Assembly: GCA_003133425.1 (NCBI GenBank)
Contig: PKXI01000252.1
Location: 1 to 6,275, forward strand
DNA length: 6,275 nucleotides
Reading direction: 5' to 3'
Source of the DNA: Acidobacteriaceae bacterium
GTDB lineage: Bacteria; Acidobacteriota; Terriglobia; Terriglobales; Acidobacteriaceae
Positions 6,189 to 6,275 of this stretch are shown here, piece after piece; the first letter of the stretch is position 1, and each line of letters opens with the position of its first letter. The translations under genes and the position numbers were made by a program. The notes under the pieces are model-generated. The model was given only the letters and a program-made list of their open reading frames with translations, searched no databases and had not been told where the DNA came from.

Positions 6189-6207
6189 AGTGTATTTGTT
6201 CTACACT
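6189..6207. promoter_or_regulatory. Candidate operator palindrome before the last gene
   Basis: AGTGTA (6189-6194) and TACACT (6202-6207) are perfect six-base arms separated by TTTGTTC, giving a 19-bp operator-like palindrome 28 bases before the next start codon. The size suits a dimeric repressor such as a TetR-type protein, but the family cannot be identified. Confidence 0.3.
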
Positions 6208-6234
6208 GGTAGGTTGCGTGGAGAGTGATTCTCG

Positions 6235-6275
6235 ATGAGTGTTGCCGCAGTTCCTGTCGATGCAAAACGCCTTCC
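6235..6275 (+). CDS. Start of a gene running off the window (partial)
   Basis: ATG at 6235 opens a frame reading MSVAAVPVDAKRL that is still open at the window edge. An in-frame TGA at 6226-6228 makes this ATG the first possible start, and GGAGAG at 6220-6225, nine bases upstream, is a fair ribosome binding site. Only 13 residues are visible, so no family can be named. Confidence 0.5.
   Translation, partial: MSVAAVPVDAKRL

Noticed and set aside
1..6275. A previously undescribed multi-gene system such as defence, toxin-antitoxin or secondary metabolism
   Set aside because: All four complete genes belong to known families with housekeeping or generic roles and there are no unexplained gene clusters; the unexplained content is confined to intergenic hairpins.

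Overview
The window looks like a chromosomal segment of a GC-rich bacterium, most likely an acidobacterium (Acidobacteriota, Terriglobia type). Two things point there: the gene content (a stand-alone DoxX-like protein and a phosphoketolase next to an acetate/propionate-family kinase), and above all the short palindromic intergenic repeats ending in GGATGGGGCACCC or built around a TAAA loop. I recall such repeats from acidobacterial genomes but could not search for them here, so the taxonomic call is an inference.

Layout, left to right. 1-177: no convincing gene; one possible decayed repeat. 178-1230 (+): a membrane O-acyltransferase of the acyltransferase-3 family, starting at TTG. 1231-1474: convergent intergenic gap with two copies of a stem-variable hairpin repeat (called family A here). 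1475-1858 (-): a small four-helix DoxX-like membrane protein. 1859-2119: divergent intergenic region with a promoter candidate for the DoxX gene and, in front of the phosphoketolase, a CRP/FNR-type palindrome placed as for class II activation. 2120-4522 (+): full-length phosphoketolase. 4523-4839: a 317-bp gap packed with hairpins, namely a tandem set sharing a TAAA loop (family B) and a third, enlarged family A copy. 4840-6036 (+): acetate kinase family protein. 6037-6234: further inverted repeats. 6235-6275 (+): probable first codons of another gene that leaves the window.

Functionally, the phosphoketolase and kinase form a two-step route. Xylulose 5-phosphate and/or fructose 6-phosphate plus phosphate is cleaved to acetyl phosphate and a sugar phosphate, and the kinase turns acetyl phosphate plus ADP into acetate plus ATP. 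The CRP/FNR-type site suggests that the first step responds to carbon supply or to oxygen/redox state. The acyltransferase and DoxX genes show no evident link to this route.

I see no phage, CRISPR, insertion-sequence or defence system. The most unusual content is the intergenic hairpins: within each family the unpaired parts stay constant while the stems change by matched substitutions.
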